Positions 19,706 to 28,777 of a stretch of 64,000 bases of DNA are shown in pieces; the first letter of the stretch is position 1; every line of letters begins with the position of its first letter. The DNA comes from Roseomonas sp. CECT 9278 (GTDB lineage: Bacteria > Pseudomonadota > Alphaproteobacteria > Acetobacterales > Acetobacteraceae): contig NZ_CAKKLX010000015.1 of the NCBI RefSeq assembly GCF_918698155.1, forward strand, positions 1 to 64,000. Direction: 5' to 3'. The notes beneath the pieces are model-generated. The model was not told the DNA's origin. It saw only the letters and a list, made by a program, of their open reading frames with translations, and searched no databases. The translations under genes were made by a program, and so were the position numbers.

Positions 19706-20217
19706 AGAAGCGCGTTCTCGCGCTTCTCGGTCTTGCGCTCTCAACGCCATCCTGGGGACTGGACACGCGATACTTCAATGAACAGTTCCGGTTCGCCGCG
19801 AACATCCCCGACGGCTTGCGCACCTGCCCTCACGTACCGCCCGCGCCCAACCCTGGATTCATCGCGCCCTTGTCATCCCAAGGCTGCGCCTCGCCTTTCG
19901 AAGGCAGCTTCTTGACCGTGGTCGGAGAGTACAACACTTCGTCGTTTCGTCGGACACAAGACGCCGCCATTGACAGTTGTGCGGGCAGTCCCGCGCGCCC
20001 GTCAAACACTCACCCAACGATCCGCTTCTACATTTGCGAACAACGCATTGCGGCGGACAAAATCCTCATCCGCTACATCGCCCTGCGACTTACTCCCGAA
20101 CCTGACTGGCCGCTACACGGCTACATCTACACGATTTCGCTGCAATGCCGTCCGGCGGATTGCGATCGATACGGCCCGCTGCTTCGGCAGACCGTCGCCT
20201 CCATGCGCTTTCGCTGA
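19702..20217 (+). CDS. Secreted six-cysteine protein, putative immunity partner
   Basis: 171 residues, no recognised family. MKKRVLALLGLALSTPSWG is a Sec signal peptide with likely cleavage after SWG; the mature part has six cysteines, suggesting three disulfides and a periplasmic location. Two 60-base samples counted by hand (19921-19980, 20041-20100) are 53% and 57% G+C, far below the flanking genes. Its start overlaps the glucosaminidase stop by four bases. The expected role, inferred from layout only, is blocking the enzyme next door in the periplasm. It is convergent with infC. Confidence 0.6.
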   Translation: MKKRVLALLGLALSTPSWGLDTRYFNEQFRFAANIPDGLRTCPHVPPAPNPGFIAPLSSQGCASPFEGSFLTVVGEYNTSSFRRTQDAAIDSCAGSPARPSNTHPTIRFYICEQRIAADKILIRYIALRLTPEPDWPLHGYIYTISLQCRPADCDRYGPLLRQTVASMRFR

Positions 20218-20233
20218 GCGAAGCGGGCGTCGC

Positions 20234-20773
20234 TTACTTCGGCGCCAACACCATAATCATCTGCCGGTTCTCCAGCCGCGGAAACTGCTCCACCTTCGTG
20301 GTCTCCGCCAGTTCCCCCCGGATCCGATCCAGAACCTTCACGCCCAGATCCTGGTGCGCCATTTCGCGCCCGCGGAACCGCAGCGTCACCTTCACCTTGT
20401 CGCCTTCCTCGATGAAGCCCTTCATCTGGCGCATCTTCACGTCGTAGTCATGGTCGTCGATATTCGGACGGACCTTGATTTCCTTGATCTCGACGACCTT
20501 CTGCTTCTTGCGCGCCTCGTTGGCCTTTTTCTGCTGCTCGTACTTGTACTTGCCATAGTCGAGGATCTTGCAGACAGGCGGCACGGCGTTGGGCGAGATC
20601 TCGACCAGGTCGAGGCCGACATCATAGGCGCGGATCAGCGCCTCGCGGGCGGTCATCACGCCCTGCATCTCGCCGTCCTGGTCGATCAGGCGCACCTGCG
20701 GCACGCGGATGTCGTCGTTGATGCGCGGGCCGTCCTTGGAAGGCGGCGTCGCGGGCATTGGGCCACGAGCTAT
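20234..20773 (-). CDS. infC: Translation initiation factor IF-3, apparent AUA start
   Basis: IF-3 binds the 30S subunit and enforces start-codon fidelity. [11 protein letters not shown] near the N-terminus, [18 protein letters not shown] in the linker and the [14 protein letters not shown]-domain motif are diagnostic. The first ATG is at 20758, but AGGAG (20784-20780) lies 6 bases before an in-frame ATA at 20773 and 21 bases before that ATG. Starting at ATA gives (M)[12 protein letters not shown], matching the usual N-terminus of alphaproteobacterial IF-3, 179 residues. infC commonly uses AUU-type rare starts that IF-3 itself discriminates against, so autoregulation is expected. Confidence 0.93.
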   Translation of the reverse strand: MARGPMPATPPSKDGPRINDDIRVPQVRLIDQDGEMQGVMTAREALIRAYDVGLDLVEISPNAVPPVCKILDYGKYKYEQQKKANEARKKQKVVEIKEIKVRPNIDDHDYDVKMRQMKGFIEEGDKVKVTLRFRGREMAHQDLGVKVLDRIRGELAETTKVEQFPRLENRQMIMVLAPK

Positions 20774-20779
20774 GGTCGT

Positions 20780-20784
20780 CTCCT
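20780..20784 (-). promoter_or_regulatory. Shine-Dalgarno deciding the infC start (AUA)
   Basis: AGGAG on the minus strand with a 6-base spacer to the ATA at 20773-20771. The only nearby ATG would be 21 bases away, too far for normal initiation. Confidence 0.75.
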
Positions 20785-20898
20785 GTCGTCGTTGAACCGG
20801 TAGAAGCGGGCTTTATGGAACGGCGATCACGGCGCCGCAACCGGCATCGCCATCGCCATGCCGCATTTGTTGCCCGCGTGCCTTGATTGCAAGCAGGC

Positions 20899-22833
20899 TC
20901 AGCGCGCCAGGTCGGGCGGGGTGGCCTCCGCCGCCAGCCCAGCCACCGCCTCGGCCAGCGGCAGCGTCACCTGCTCGCGCCCCGGCAGGCGGCGCAGCAC
21001 CAGGGCGCGTTCCTCCGCCTCCCGCCGGCCGATCACGACCAGGACCGGCACGCGCTGCTCGATATGGTCGACCACCTTGCGGTTGATCTTCTCGTTGCGC
21101 AGGTCGGTCTCGACCCGCAGCCCGGCCGCGCGCAACGCGGCCGCGGCTTCCTCGGCGAAGGGTGCCGCCTCGTCCACGATGGTCGCGACCACCACCTGCA
21201 CGGGGGCAAGCCACAGCGGGAAGCGTCCCGCGTACTGCTCGATCAGGATGCCGAGGAAGCGTTCGAACGAACCCAGGATCGCGCGATGCAGCATGACCGG
21301 CTGCTTCCGGCTGCCGTCTTCCGCGACGTATTGCGCGTCGAGCCGGTCCGGCAGCACGAAATCCACCTGGAAGGTGCCGCATTGCCAGTCGCGGCCGATC
21401 GCGTCCCGCAGCACGAATTCCAGCTTCGGGCCGTAGAAGGCGCCCTCCCCCGGGTTCATCTCGTAGTCCACGCCGGCGATCCTGCAGGCCTCGTGCAGCG
21501 CGCCCTCGGCGCGGTCCCAGATGCCGTCATCGCCGGCGCGCTGTTCCGGGCGGTCGGAGAACTTCACGCGGAAATTCTCGAACCCCAGGTCGCGATAGAC
21601 CGACGACAGCAATTCCGTGAAGCGCACCGCCTCGGCGGCGATCTGGTGCTCCTCGCAGAAGATATGCGCGTCGTCCTGCGTGAAGGCGCGCACGCGCATG
21701 ATGCCGTGCAGCGCGCCCGAGGGTTCGTAGCGATGGCACGCCCCGAACTCCGCCATGCGCAGCGGCAATTCGCGATACGACCGCAGGCCCTGGTTGAAGA
21801 TCAGCACATGGCAGGGGCAGTTCATCGGCTTCAGCGCGAGCGCGCGATGCGCCTCGTCCTGGTCCTCGACCGTCGCCATGAACATGTTCTTGCGGTAGTT
21901 CTCCCAGTGGCCCGAGGCCTCCCACAGGCGGCGATCCAGCACCTGGGGCGTCTTCACCTCCTGGTACGCGCCGGCATCGAGGCGCCGGCGCATGTAGTCC
22001 TCGACCGTGCGGTACAGCTTCCAGCCCTTGGGGTGCCAGAAGACCGATCCCACCGCGGCTTCCTCGAGATGGAACAGCCCCATCTCCTTGCCGATCTTGC
22101 GGTGGTCGCGCTTCTCCGCTTCCTCGATCTGCAACAGGTAGGCGTCCAGTTCCTTCTGGTCGCGCCAGGCCGTGCCGTAGATGCGGCTCAGCATCGCGTT
22201 GCGATGGTCGCCGCGCCAATACGCACCGGCCACCTTCATCAGCTTGAAGGCGGTGCCGACATCGCCGGTGCCGCGCATGTGCGGGCCGCGGCACAGGTCG
22301 ATCCAGTCGCCCTGCCTGTACAGCGTGATGGTCTCGCCGGCGGGCAGGTCCTGGATCAGCTCGACCTTGTATTTCTCGCCCTTCTCGGCGAACAGCGCCA
22401 TGGCCTCGTGGCGCGACGTCACGATGCGTTCGAAGGCTGCGTTGCGCGCGATGATCTCGCGCATCTTCGCCTCGATCGCGGCGAAATCCTCGGGCGTGAA
22501 GGGCTCGTTGCGCGCGAAGTCGTAGTAGAAGCCGTTCTCGATCGACGGGCCGATCGTCACCTGCGTGCCGGGAAACAGCGCCTGCACCGCCTCGGCCAGC
22601 ACATGCGCGGTGTCGTGGCGGATCAGGTCCAGCGCCTCGGGGTCGCGGCGCGTGACGAAGCGCACGGCGGCATCGGCCGTGATCTCGCGCGACAGGTCCA
22701 TCAGCGCGCCATCGACCTGCATGGCCAGCGCCGCCTTGGCCAGGCCAGGCCCGATCGCCGCGGCGATGGTCGTGCCCGTCACCGGCCCATCGAAGGACCG
22801 AACGGAGCCATCGGGCAGGGTGATCGCGGGCAT
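20899..22833 (-). CDS. thrS: Threonyl-tRNA synthetase
   Basis: 644 residues with the full architecture: TGS domain (1-60), editing domain with [10 protein letters not shown] (His73, His77) and [10 protein letters not shown], class II core with MNCPCH, RMAEFG and [12 protein letters not shown] (zinc-binding Cys and His residues present), and a C-terminal anticodon-binding domain. It lies upstream of infC with 125 bases between, the order often seen in bacteria. Confidence 0.97.
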   Translation of the reverse strand: MPAITLPDGSVRSFDGPVTGTTIAAAIGPGLAKAALAMQVDGALMDLSREITADAAVRFVTRRDPEALDLIRHDTAHVLAEAVQALFPGTQVTIGPSIENGFYYDFARNEPFTPEDFAAIEAKMREIIARNAAFERIVTSRHEAMALFAEKGEKYKVELIQDLPAGETITLYRQGDWIDLCRGPHMRGTGDVGTAFKLMKVAGAYWRGDHRNAMLSRIYGTAWRDQKELDAYLLQIEEAEKRDHRKIGKEMGLFHLEEAAVGSVFWHPKGWKLYRTVEDYMRRRLDAGAYQEVKTPQVLDRRLWEASGHWENYRKNMFMATVEDQDEAHRALALKPMNCPCHVLIFNQGLRSYRELPLRMAEFGACHRYEPSGALHGIMRVRAFTQDDAHIFCEEHQIAAEAVRFTELLSSVYRDLGFENFRVKFSDRPEQRAGDDGIWDRAEGALHEACRIAGVDYEMNPGEGAFYGPKLEFVLRDAIGRDWQCGTFQVDFVLPDRLDAQYVAEDGSRKQPVMLHRAILGSFERFLGILIEQYAGRFPLWLAPVQVVVATIVDEAAPFAEEAAAALRAAGLRVETDLRNEKINRKVVDHIEQRVPVLVVIGRREAEERALVLRRLPGREQVTLPLAEAVAGLAAEATPPDLAR

Positions 22834-22999
22834 GGGGCGGTGATCCTCGCTGGGTCCAGGTCAGGGGGCGCGGACCTTGCGTTCGCCGCCGGTCGCCCGT
22901 CAAGCGTGCGCGATCCGATGCCCCTGCGGCGGTCAGCCAGGCCAGTGCGCGCCGGCAAGGCCACGGCCACCCGATGAATCGCCGCGACCATGCCGGCGG

Positions 23000-23905
23000 T
23001 CACACAAGGCGCGCCAGCGCAGCCCTCACCGCCTCAGGGTCCAGCTCCGCCAGCGGGATATGCCGCACCCAGGCCGCGCGCGGGCCCCGCGGCGCACACA
23101 GCGCCGGGTCGCTGTCCGCGCCGAACAGCGCCAGGGTCGCGCAGCCGCAGGCCGCCACCAGGTGCGTGGGGCCGGTGTCGTTGCCGATGCAGCAGGCCGC
23201 GCGGCGCGCCAGGGCGCCGATCTCGGCGAAGGAGGTCCGGCCGGTCAGGTCGATGGCGCCGGGCGCGGCGGCCAGGATGGCGTCGGCCAGCGGCGCCTCG
23301 GCCGGCCCACCCAGCACCACGGCCGGCATGTGGAGCCGCGCCGCCAGGGCGCCGAAGCGTTCGAGCGGCCAGCGCTTCGCCGGGCGGCCGGGCGAGGCGC
23401 CGGGCACCAGCAGGCAGAAGCGCTCCGGCAGCCCGAAGCGCGCGAGATCGGCATCCAGCCATCCCAGCTCCGGCGCCGGGACATCGCGGATCCCGGCCAT
23501 CGCCAGCTGTTCGCGCTGGCGATCCACCGTATGCATGGCGTCGCGCGCGGGGTTGGCGTGCGGGTGGGACGCACCGGGTGCGATGCCCGACCACGCCGCC
23601 CGCCGCCCGACGAACCAGCGGTAGCGGGACGAGCGCGACGAGGTCTGCAGATCGTACACGCGGTCGAAGCGCGCCGCGCGCAGCCGCCGCGCCAGGCGCA
23701 GCACGGCCGGGACATCCGTCCAGTCCGGCCGGCCATCCTCCCACACCTCGTCGAACCAGGGCGACAGACGCGCCAGCGCCGCATAGGGCCTGGTCGTCAG
23801 CAGCGTGATCCGCGCGCCCGGATGGTGCGCCCGGATCGCCGCGAAGGGCCCGAAGGCCTGGGCGAAATCGCCCAGCGCGGCGAGCTTGATGACCAGCACG
23901 CGCAT
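23000..23905 (-). CDS. Glycosyltransferase family 9 (LPS heptosyltransferase-like)
   Basis: 301 residues from ATG 23905, sharing one base with the upstream stop (TGATG); a GTG three bases earlier is an alternative. VLVIKLAALGDFAQAFG at the N-terminus and the C-terminal IGNDTGPTHLVAACG are the GT9 signatures of ADP-heptose:LPS transferases. Likely a lipopolysaccharide core enzyme at the inner face of the membrane; the sugar is not certain. Confidence 0.86.
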   Translation of the reverse strand: MRVLVIKLAALGDFAQAFGPFAAIRAHHPGARITLLTTRPYAALARLSPWFDEVWEDGRPDWTDVPAVLRLARRLRAARFDRVYDLQTSSRSSRYRWFVGRRAAWSGIAPGASHPHANPARDAMHTVDRQREQLAMAGIRDVPAPELGWLDADLARFGLPERFCLLVPGASPGRPAKRWPLERFGALAARLHMPAVVLGGPAEAPLADAILAAAPGAIDLTGRTSFAEIGALARRAACCIGNDTGPTHLVAACGCATLALFGADSDPALCAPRGPRAAWVRHIPLAELDPEAVRAALARLV

Positions 23906-25038
23906 CACGGCAGCTCGCGATAGACCGCGAGCGTCGCCGCCTGCATCCGCGCCGTGGTGAAGCCGGCCAGCACGGACGCGCGTGCCCGCGCGCCCATGGC
24001 TGCCCGCTCGGCGGCGGGCAGCGCCAGCACGCGCCCGATCGCGCCGGCCAGCGCCGCCGCGTCGCCGGGCGGCACGCGCCAGCCGGTGACGCCCTCCTCC
24101 ACCGTTTCGCGCGGGCCGCCCAGGTCGCTCGCGATCACACAGCGTTCCATGGCCTGCGCCTCGATCACCGTGCGGCCGAAGGCCTCCGCATCGGTCGAGG
24201 CATGCACGACCACATCGGCCAGCAGCAGCGCAGCGGGCATGTCCTCGGCATGGCCGACCAGGCGGACGCGATCGGCCAGGCCCAGCGCGGCAATCCGCCC
24301 GCGCAGCTCGTCCACAAAGCCCGCACGGCCCTGCGCATCGCCGACCAGCAGCGCCAGCGCATCGCCGGGCAGCCGCGCCATCGCCTCGACCAGCACGCCC
24401 TGGCCCTTCCAGCGCGTGAGGCGGGCGGGCAGCATCACCACCGGGCGGGCCTGCGGCACCGCCCAGGCCGCGCGCAGCCGCGCGATCCGGTCGGGCTCGA
24501 CGCGGGCGGGGTCGAACAGCGAGTCGTCCACGCCACGCGGAATGATGCGGATGCGGGCGGGGTCGGTGCCGTGGCGCGCCCGCAAATGGTCCGCGATGAA
24601 GTGGCTGATCGCGATGACGCGCTCGCCCCGCGCCATCACGGAATTGTAGAGCCGCTTGCCCGGCACGCCTTCATTGTAGGTGCCGTGATAGGTGGTGACG
24701 AAATGCGCGCCGCTGCGTCGCGCCGCGAGCCAGGCCGACCAGGCCGGCGCGCGGGAGCGCGCGTGCAGGATGCCGATGCCCTCCCGCCGCACGAGCCCGT
24801 CCAGCGCGGCGGCATTGCGCCAGATGCCGACGGGCGACTTGGTCGCGAGCGGCAGCGTCACATGCCGCGCGCCGAGGGCTTCCAGCCGGGCCACCAGCGG
24901 CCCGCCGGCCGAGGCCACGAAGGCGCGCCACCCGGCCCGCACCAGCGCATCCGCGATCTCGAGCGTGCCACGCTCGACACCCCCGGCGCCGAGTGCGGGC
25001 AGCACCTGCAGCACGGCGGGGGATGGGGTTGTGGGCAC
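23905..25038 (-). CDS. Glycosyltransferase family 4
   Basis: 377 residues, GT-B fold. The N-terminal LPALGAGGVERGTLEIA acceptor loop and the C-terminal EAFGRTVIEAQAMERCVIAS donor-site motif are typical of GT4 retaining enzymes. MLPARLTRWKGQGVLVEAM is the conserved hinge. Coupled to the GT9 gene, so the pair probably works on the same surface polysaccharide or LPS core. Confidence 0.87.
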   Translation of the reverse strand: MPTTPSPAVLQVLPALGAGGVERGTLEIADALVRAGWRAFVASAGGPLVARLEALGARHVTLPLATKSPVGIWRNAAALDGLVRREGIGILHARSRAPAWSAWLAARRSGAHFVTTYHGTYNEGVPGKRLYNSVMARGERVIAISHFIADHLRARHGTDPARIRIIPRGVDDSLFDPARVEPDRIARLRAAWAVPQARPVVMLPARLTRWKGQGVLVEAMARLPGDALALLVGDAQGRAGFVDELRGRIAALGLADRVRLVGHAEDMPAALLLADVVVHASTDAEAFGRTVIEAQAMERCVIASDLGGPRETVEEGVTGWRVPPGDAAALAGAIGRVLALPAAERAAMGARARASVLAGFTTARMQAATLAVYRELP

Positions 25039-25123
25039 GACCTCACTTCACAAGGGTTTGCCCGCGCAACGGCAGGTGCGGCGGTCTTGCGCCGAAGGCA
25101 GGGCTGACGCAAGTGTGCGGCCG

Positions 25124-25450
25124 ATGTCGACCTACTTCATGGCCATGATGCTGCTCTCGGGCGGCAGCTTCATCCGCACCAAATCCAACGCGCCCGAGAT
25201 GCGCCCGGCCTCGGCCGCCTCCGACATGGTCTGGGGGCTGTTGGCCAAGGCGGCCCTGTGGTCGTGGCTCGGCCTGATCGTCTATGGCTTCTACCGCTTC
25301 CACTGGTCGCAACCGGTGGCGGCGGTGCTGGCCTCCTTGGCGGTCAACGCGCTGATCGCGATCCGTGGGCCGCGGCGGACCTGGCCCATGCTGTCCTACC
25401 TGTTCTGCGCGGTCGGCCTCGCGGCCGCCGCGGTCGTCGTCCTGAACTGA
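25124..25450 (+). CDS. Small integral membrane protein, unknown function
   Basis: 108 residues from ATG 25124; GTG 25115 is an in-frame alternative and neither has a clear ribosome site. Three hydrophobic segments at about 36-57, 63-81 and 87-106. No family is recognised. It is divergent from the glycosyltransferase pair, with only 85 bases between starts, and convergent with the metallo-hydrolase gene. Confidence 0.6.
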   Translation: MSTYFMAMMLLSGGSFIRTKSNAPEMRPASAASDMVWGLLAKAALWSWLGLIVYGFYRFHWSQPVAAVLASLAVNALIAIRGPRRTWPMLSYLFCAVGLAAAAVVVLN

Positions 25451-25455
25451 ACGGA

Positions 25456-26250
25456 TCAGGCCCGTGGCGCCAGGTGCAGCGCCACCACCTCGCCATCCTG
25501 CCCGGCCACCGGGGGAAACCGGTCGCGCACCGCCGGGTCGTGCCCGGGAATGACGCGGCTGTCGTCGCCGCCGGCCAGCTTCTTGGCGGTGCGCCAGCCC
25601 GCCGCCATGGCACCGAGGTCGAAGATGATCGGGAAGGGATTGCCCGCCAGCGCGTTGGCGTAGAAGTGCATGGCGTCCGAGGCCAGGACCACCGGCCCGC
25701 GCGCGGTCTCCACGCGCACCACCTGCAGCCCGTCGCTGTGGCCACCGACGCGGTGCACGGTGACGCCGGGCGCGATCTCGGCATCGCCGTCGTGGAATTC
25801 CACGCGGTCGGCATAGAGCGCGCGGACCATGGCGACCACGTGCTCGGCCTCGAAGGGCATGCGGATGGCGTGGACGCACATGTGGCGGCCGACGGCGAAG
25901 TGCATCTCGCGTTCCTGCAGGTGGAAGCGCGCGGCGGGGAAGATATCCAGGCTGCCGGCATGGTCGTAGTGCAGGTGGGTGATGATGACGTCCTGCACCT
26001 TCGCGGGATCCGTGCCCATCGCGGTCAGGCAGGCGCCGACCGACCGCGACAGCTTGCGCCCGCGCTTCACCGCGAGCTCGGCGTCGAAGCCGGTATCGAC
26101 CACGATCTCCCGCCCATCGGGCCCGCGCAGCAGCCAGACGAAGTAGTCGAGCGGCATGGCCTCATGCGGGTCGGGCACCGGCAGCAGGTGGTTGGACTGC
26201 GCGGTGCGATCATGCCGGCCGTAGCGCAGCGCATAGGCTTCCCAGGTCAT
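25456..26250 (-). CDS. Metallo-beta-lactamase-fold hydrolase (AHL-lactonase-like family)
   Basis: 264 residues from ATG 26250, which overlaps the upstream stop (ATGA). The zinc motif HLHYDH is at 92-97, with further ligands in VGGHSDG, ASDAMHF and a C-terminal IPGHDP. The layout matches N-acyl homoserine lactonase relatives (AiiA/AttM), but many members act on other lactones or esters. Its operon partners are a 3-hydroxyisobutyrate-type dehydrogenase and a carboxymuconolactone decarboxylase, which favours a catabolic lactone over quorum quenching. Confidence 0.82.
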   Translation of the reverse strand: MTWEAYALRYGRHDRTAQSNHLLPVPDPHEAMPLDYFVWLLRGPDGREIVVDTGFDAELAVKRGRKLSRSVGACLTAMGTDPAKVQDVIITHLHYDHAGSLDIFPAARFHLQEREMHFAVGRHMCVHAIRMPFEAEHVVAMVRALYADRVEFHDGDAEIAPGVTVHRVGGHSDGLQVVRVETARGPVVLASDAMHFYANALAGNPFPIIFDLGAMAAGWRTAKKLAGGDDSRVIPGHDPAVRDRFPPVAGQDGEVVALHLAPRA

Positions 26251-27152
26251 GGCGCCTTGTTCCCCCCGAGTTCCGTGCCGGTCATCGCCTCCGACAGCTT
26301 GGCCATGGCGGTGTGGTCGGCACCCGGCCCGAGCATGGCCGCCGAGGCCGCCCACATCTCCCGGCACAGCGCCGAGAACGGCGTGGGCGTGGCGGTCTCG
26401 CGCCCCACTTCCAGCGCGATCGACAGGTCCTTGACCATCAGGTCGAGGCCGAAGCCGGCGTCGAAGCGGCGCGACAGCACGTATTCCTTGAACTTCCTCT
26501 GGCTGGAATTGGTCATGCCGGAACTGGCGTTCAGCACATCGACCATCTTCGCCGGGTCAAGGCCGAAGCGCTGGCCGATCAGCAGGGCCTCGATGCCCAT
26601 CAGGAAGCCGCCGGCGCTGACCAGGTTGTTCAGCGCCTTCATCGCCTGCCCCGCGCCGATCGGCCCGCAGCGATGGATGGAGGTGCCCATGGCCTTCAGC
26701 ACGGGCTCGGCGCGATCGACATCCGCGTCCTCGCCGCCGGTCATGATGGCGAGCTGGCCGGTCCTGGCACGCGGCACGCCGCCCGACACCGGCGCGTCGA
26801 TCATCGCGACACCATGGCCCGCCAGCATCGCTGCGATCTCGCGCGTGCGGCCGGGCTGGCCGGAGGTCATGTCGACGACCAGCATACCCTTCGCCAGCGC
26901 GGGCAGCATGGCCTCCACCGCCTCGCCGACCTGCTTGCTGGTGGGGACGATGATGACGACGCAGTCCGCGCCGGCGGCGGCCTCGGCCGGGCTGGCGGCC
27001 GCCTTGGCCCCCGTCTCGGTGGCGAAGGATGCCGCGCGGCCGGGGGCAGCGTCGCAGACCGTGACGTCGAAGCCGGCCTTCACAAGGTTGGCCGCCATCG
27101 GCCAGCCCATGTTGCCGATGCCGGCGAAGGCAATGCGCTTGATGGCGGCCAT
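26247..27152 (-). CDS. NAD-binding 3-hydroxyisobutyrate dehydrogenase-family oxidoreductase
   Basis: 301 residues from ATG 27152; a GTG at 27161 overlapping the previous stop (GTGA) is the alternative. Rossmann motif GIGNMG at 11-16, substrate motif DAPVSGG from 119, and catalytic Lys172 in AGQAMKALNN are intact, so a beta-hydroxyacid dehydrogenase is expected. Middle gene of a three-gene chain. The exact hydroxyacid is unknown. Confidence 0.87.
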   Translation of the reverse strand: MAAIKRIAFAGIGNMGWPMAANLVKAGFDVTVCDAAPGRAASFATETGAKAAASPAEAAAGADCVVIIVPTSKQVGEAVEAMLPALAKGMLVVDMTSGQPGRTREIAAMLAGHGVAMIDAPVSGGVPRARTGQLAIMTGGEDADVDRAEPVLKAMGTSIHRCGPIGAGQAMKALNNLVSAGGFLMGIEALLIGQRFGLDPAKMVDVLNASSGMTNSSQRKFKEYVLSRRFDAGFGLDLMVKDLSIALEVGRETATPTPFSALCREMWAASAAMLGPGADHTAMAKLSEAMTGTELGGNKAP

Positions 27153-27157
27153 GGCGG

Positions 27158-27556
27158 TCACTTCTTCCCCGGCAGCGCGCCTTCGGCGAGCAACACCTCA
27201 TGCGCCGCCTTGAAGGCATCGAGGCCCGCCGGGATGCCGCAATAGGCGGTGGCGTGCAGCAGCGTCGCCTTGATCTCGTCCACCGTGATGCCGTTGTTGA
27301 GCGCGCCCTTCACATGCAGCTTCACCTCCGGGATCTTGCCCAGCGCGGTCAGCATCGCGAGGTTCAGCAGCGAGCGCGTCTTGCGGTCCAGCGTCGGGTC
27401 GCCCCAGGCCCAGCCCCAGGCCCAGGTGGTGGTGGCGCGCTGGAAGGACATCATGAACTCGTCGGCCTTGGCCATGGACGAATCCACATAGTCGGCGCCG
27501 AGCACCTCGCGGCGGATCGGAAGGCCCTTGTCGAACAGCGCCTGGTCGTCGGACAT
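27158..27556 (-). CDS. Carboxymuconolactone decarboxylase-family protein
   Basis: 132 residues from ATG 27556, preferred because GGGGA stands 8 bases upstream; ATG 27565 is also in frame. The helical CMD core shows KTRSLLNLAMLTALG, LHVKGALNNGITVDEI and HATAYCGIPAGLDAF, close to PcaC (4-carboxymuconolactone decarboxylase) and lacking the CxxC of AhpD. Heads the operon with the dehydrogenase and MBL genes. Aromatic-acid or similar ring-fission product catabolism is possible. Confidence 0.82.
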   Translation of the reverse strand: MSDDQALFDKGLPIRREVLGADYVDSSMAKADEFMMSFQRATTTWAWGWAWGDPTLDRKTRSLLNLAMLTALGKIPEVKLHVKGALNNGITVDEIKATLLHATAYCGIPAGLDAFKAAHEVLLAEGALPGKK

Positions 27557-27628
27557 GCGTTTCATCCCCTGGTGGCTTGCGTGACGCGCAGGCTGACCCG
27601 CCCCGGGGGGGCGGTCAACGGGCCGGCG

Positions 27629-28405
27629 TCAGATGACGGGCAACGAACCGCCGTCGATGCGAAGCTCCGCGCCGGTGATGCTGGCGGCGCGCGTGGAGGC
27701 GAGAAAGGCGATCGCCTCCGCCACCTCGCCCGGCGTGTTCGGGCGGCCGAGCGGAATGCCACCGATCGCCTCCATCAGGCCGGCGCGCGCGGTCGCGTGG
27801 TCCGACCCTGCTTCGGAAGCGAGGCGCGCGACCAGCGCGACGGAGGCCTCGGTCTCGGTCCAGCCAGGGGAGACGCGCAGGACGCGCACACCCTTCGGGC
27901 TCACCTCCTTCGAAAGGCCCTTGCTGTAGTTGGTCAGCGCCGCCTTCGCCGCGGCGTAGCCGAGCGTCGCCTCGAACACTGGCGACTGCGCCTGGATCGA
28001 CGTGACATGCACGATCACGCCCGACCCCTGCGCCAGCATCAGCGGCAGCAGCGCACGATCCAGCCGCACCGCCGGGAACAGGTTGAGGTCGAGCTCGCGC
28101 GTCCAGGTGGCATCGTCCAGCGCCGCGAAGCCGCCGGCCGGCGCGCCCGAGCCACCCAGCGCATGCACCAGCACGTCGATGCCGCCGAGGCGCGCGCGCA
28201 CGGCCTGCGCCACGCTGGCGCAGCCTTCAGCGGTGGTGAGGTCCGCGGCCACCACGACCAGCCCATCGGCGCCGCCCGCCGGCGCACTGCGCGATGCGGC
28301 GAGCACCGTGGCACCCCCTGCGCGCAGGCGCTGCGCGGTCGCGAGGCCGATGCCGCGGCTGGCACCGGTGACCAGCACGCGGGCGCCGTCGAAGTCGCGG
28401 TCCAT
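27629..28405 (-). CDS. SDR-family oxidoreductase
   Basis: 258 residues. VTGASRGIG is the NAD(P) motif, the catalytic Ser lies in VTSIQAQS and Tyr/Lys in YAAAK. The C-terminal ITGAELRIDGGSLPVI is typical of classical SDRs. Its start shares one base with the NTF2-like stop (TGATG). Substrate unknown. Confidence 0.87.
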   Translation of the reverse strand: MDRDFDGARVLVTGASRGIGLATAQRLRAGGATVLAASRSAPAGGADGLVVVAADLTTAEGCASVAQAVRARLGGIDVLVHALGGSGAPAGGFAALDDATWTRELDLNLFPAVRLDRALLPLMLAQGSGVIVHVTSIQAQSPVFEATLGYAAAKAALTNYSKGLSKEVSPKGVRVLRVSPGWTETEASVALVARLASEAGSDHATARAGLMEAIGGIPLGRPNTPGEVAEAIAFLASTRAASITGAELRIDGGSLPVI

Positions 28406-28728
28406 CAGCCGATCTCCAGCGACTGGATCGCGCCATCGGCAAGCCGGAAGGCGTGGTCGATCATGATGGGCGAGCCCGGGAAATTGCCGGTGACCTGCGC
28501 CGCGACGACGTGCAGCGCGCCATCTAGGCGCAGGGAGACGGGTTCCGACCGCTGCGCGTATGTCGCCTTCGCAGCCGCCATCCAGGCGGCGATGGCGGCG
28601 TGGCCGGTGCGGGTCTCGCGTTCGTCGCGCACGCTGGCGCCGGGGGCGAAGCAGCGGGCGAGCGCATCGGCGTCACCGGCCTGTTCGGCGGCGAAGTAGG
28701 CGGCGATGGGGTCTGGCAGGGTGGGCAT
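28405..28728 (-). CDS. NTF2/SnoaL-like protein
   Basis: 107 residues of the cone-shaped NTF2 fold: an N-terminal helix (DPIAAYFAAEQAGDADALARCF) followed by beta strands ending FRLADGAIQSLEIG. Such small proteins, paired with SDRs and HxlR regulators, are often isomerases or hydratases, but no activity can be assigned. GGAG lies 8 bases before the ATG. Divergent from the HxlR gene across 49 bases. Confidence 0.75.
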   Translation of the reverse strand: MPTLPDPIAAYFAAEQAGDADALARCFAPGASVRDERETRTGHAAIAAWMAAAKATYAQRSEPVSLRLDGALHVVAAQVTGNFPGSPIMIDHAFRLADGAIQSLEIG

Positions 28729-28737
28729 GGCGGGTCT

Positions 28738-28751
28738 CCGACTTGTGTCGG
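28738..28751. promoter_or_regulatory. Candidate HxlR operator
   Basis: CCGAC-TTGT-GTCGG is a perfect 5+5 inverted repeat with a 4-base spacer in the 49-bp gap between the divergent NTF2-like and HxlR genes. HxlR regulators bind short palindromes of this shape next to their own gene. It lies just upstream of the NTF2-like ribosome site. Confidence 0.4.
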
Positions 28752-28777
28752 GCTGGATGTGCTGGGATGCTCTCTGA

